Of a stretch of DNA of 8,685 nucleotides, positions 7,758 to 8,685 are shown piece by piece. The notes beneath the pieces are model-generated. The model made no database searches, was not told the origin of the DNA, and saw only the letters and a program-made list of their open reading frames with translations. The position numbers and the translations under genes are program-made. Positions within the stretch are counted from its first letter, which is position 1; each line of letters starts with the position of its first letter. This DNA comes from an uncultured Clostridia bacterium (GTDB taxonomy: Bacteria; Bacillota; Clostridia; Christensenellales; Aristaeellaceae). Location: contig CAKTTM010000067.1 in NCBI GenBank assembly GCA_934615145.1, positions 1 through 8,685 on the forward strand, written 5' to 3'.

Positions 7758-7762
7758 CCTCC
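7758..7762 (-). promoter_or_regulatory. topA ribosome binding site supporting a GTG start
   Basis: GGAGG lies 7 nt before the GTG at 7750. No ATG in this frame lies between the upstream in-frame stop (7766-7768) and the conserved Toprim motif, so this site and the non-ATG start go together. Confidence 0.8.
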
Positions 7763-7772
7763 AGTTCATGAC

Positions 7773-7796
7773 GATGCGCGCGGTTTGGCGCGCATC
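7773..7796 (-). other. Perfect 9-bp hairpin in the topA leader
   Basis: GATGCGCGC (7773-7781) and GCGCGCATC (7788-7796) are exact inverted repeats around a 6-nt loop (7782-7787). The predicted topA transcription start at about 7794-7796 coincides with the base of the stem, so the message would begin with this hairpin. Such 5'-terminal stems can protect mRNA. No U-tract follows on either strand, which argues against an ordinary intrinsic terminator for dprA. It could instead be a protein-binding palindrome just downstream of the promoter. Confidence 0.6.
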
Positions 7797-7800
7797 ACAA

Positions 7801-7830
7801 ATCATATATCCCCTTTTGTTTGTTTGTCAA
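7801..7830 (-). promoter_or_regulatory. Predicted sigma-A-type promoter of the topA-trmFO-hslVU operon
   Basis: A perfect TTGACA (7830-7825) is followed after 18 nt by TATGAT (7806-7801, 5 of 6 matches). The spacer is A-rich, then GGGG. The -35 box begins 10 nt after the dprA stop codon. The leader would be about 45 nt and contains the 9-bp hairpin. A 16-nt spacing to TATATG is a weaker alternative. Confidence 0.65.
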
Positions 7831-7839
7831 CCGAGTGCA

Positions 7840-8685
7840 TCAACGCGAACGCTTCAGCATCCGCCCGGGCAGCAATTCCGCCAGGCCATCCATCTCCAGC
7901 ATCGTGACCTCCTGGCTCAGTTGCGCCACATCCAGACCTGTAATCGCCATCAGCTCGTCAAAGCCTCTGGGCTCGTCCGACAGCGCCTCCATGATGCGCC
8001 GCTGCATGACGCTTAGCTCGCTTAGGTCAAGCTGCATCTGCTGAGGCTCTATGATCTGCGCAGACCAGCCCATGTCATCCAATATGTCCCTGGCGCTGGT
8101 GCAGAGCCTGGCGCCGTCTCGTATCATCTGATGGGGTATCAGGGAGCCCGGCGCCTCCACATCACCCGGCAGGGCAAAGACCTCCCGTCCCTGTTCCAGC
8201 GCGTGGCCCACGGTGATCAAAGTGCCGGATTTTTCCCTGGCCTCCACAATCAATAGGCCCTGCGCCAGGCCGGACACAATGCGGTTGCGCACCGGGAAAT
8301 GAAAGGCCAGGGGCTCGGCCGCGGGCGGCAGCTCACTGATGACAGCGCCGCCGGAGGCAACTATCTGTTCAGCCAGCGCCTTGTTCTCCTGTGGGTAGAT
8401 GTTGCTAAGCCCCGAGCCCAGCACCGCGATGGTGCGGCCGCCAGCCTCCAGCGCGCCCTTGTGCGCGGCTGTGTCGATGCCGCGCGCCAGGCCGGAGACG
8501 ATGGTGACGCCCTCACGCGCCAGATCGCGCGCAATGGCAAAGGCTTGACTGCGGCCGTAGCGCGTCTCCCTACGGCTGCCCACGATGGCAATCGCGCGCT
8601 CACCCCTGGCACCCAGCCGCCCACGGTAGAACAGCACATCCGGCGCGTCAGGCAGGCTGGCCAGAGGGGCGGGATAGTCCTTCCC
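7840..8685 (-). CDS. dprA: DNA-processing protein DprA (Smf), lacking its N-terminus at the window edge
   Basis: DprA binds incoming single-stranded DNA in natural transformation, shields it and loads RecA; it is also widespread in bacteria not known to be competent. The 281 visible residues run to the right edge with no stop, so the N-terminal part (about 80 residues, usually a SAM-like domain) is missing. The Rossmann-like core shows AIVGSRRETRYG (33-44 of the visible part), VSGLARGIDTAAHKGAL (63-79), VLGSGLSNIYPQEN (88-101), HFPVRNRIVSGL (129-140), KSGTLIT (152-158) and EQGREVFALPGD (164-175). Residues 220-281 look like the C-terminal winged-helix domain common in this family. The GTG at 8637 is an internal valine in the conserved DVLFYRG segment, not the start. 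It is the first gene of the conserved cluster, separated from topA by 89 bp. Confidence 0.95.
   Translation of the reverse strand, partial: GKDYPAPLASLPDAPDVLFYRGRLGARGERAIAIVGSRRETRYGRSQAFAIARDLAREGVTIVSGLARGIDTAAHKGALEAGGRTIAVLGSGLSNIYPQENKALAEQIVASGGAVISELPPAAEPLAFHFPVRNRIVSGLAQGLLIVEAREKSGTLITVGHALEQGREVFALPGDVEAPGSLIPHQMIRDGARLCTSARDILDDMGWSAQIIEPQQMQLDLSELSVMQRRIMEALSDEPRGFDELMAITGLDVAQLSQEVTMLEMDGLAELLPGRMLKRSR

Noticed and set aside
7773..7796. The topA leader hairpin as an intrinsic terminator of dprA
   Set aside because: No run of U follows the stem on the minus strand, and it lies downstream of a good topA promoter, so transcripts from that promoter would have to pass it.
7840..8637. 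A dprA start at the GTG at 8637
   Set aside because: The frame stays open to the window edge, and the upstream residues (YPAPLASLPDAPDVLFYRG) match the usual DprA sequence, so the GTG is an internal valine.
1..8685. Search for mobile elements, CRISPR arrays, tRNA/rRNA genes, toxin-antitoxin pairs or defence genes
   Set aside because: I found no transposase, integrase, regular spaced repeats, RNA gene signatures or defence-family motifs. Nearly all bases are taken by conserved housekeeping genes, and the longest gap is about 126 bp.

Overview
This window is about 8.7 kb of densely coded, GC-rich DNA (by eye roughly 60% G+C). It carries conserved bacterial housekeeping genes. On the minus strand dprA, topA, trmFO, hslV and hslU lie in that transcriptional order. 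This is the core of the classic Bacillota (Firmicutes) cluster dprA-topA-trmFO-xerC-hslV-hslU-codY, but without xerC and, in this window, without codY. TrmFO (folate-dependent rather than SAM-dependent tRNA m5U54 methylation), strong AGGAGG-type ribosome binding sites and sigma-A-like promoters all fit Bacillota. The high G+C points towards a clostridial lineage rather than a Bacillus-like one. The genus cannot be told from the sequence.

Layout: 1-1296 (minus) is the N-terminal 432 codons of secA, cut by the left edge. 1297-1422 is a divergent intergenic region with back-to-back promoters for secA (minus) and a lactonase gene (plus), plus TTGT/ACAA repeats that could be an operator. 1423-2409 (plus) is a 6-phosphogluconolactonase-family beta-propeller gene. 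It meets hslU tail to tail across only 10 bp, and a large GC-rich hairpin is embedded in its last codons. 2420-5637 (minus) holds hslU, hslV and trmFO, linked by a 4-nt overlap and a 12-nt gap. topA (5630-7750) overlaps trmFO by 8 nt, so topA-trmFO-hslV-hslU looks like one translationally coupled operon. 7751-7839 is a leader with a TTGACA promoter and a perfect 9-bp hairpin at the predicted start of the topA transcript. 7840-8685 (minus) is dprA, cut by the right edge.

How the genes relate: the operon joins DNA processing (DprA, topoisomerase I), tRNA modification (TrmFO) and ATP-dependent proteolysis (HslUV). HslV and HslU form one complex; the others are linked by conserved position, not by a shared pathway. 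SecA drives preprotein export, and the lactonase would act in the oxidative pentose phosphate pathway if the family call holds. I see no mobile element, CRISPR array, tRNA, rRNA or prophage sequence. No convincing undescribed system is present; the points worth a second look are regulatory structures and small departures from family norms.
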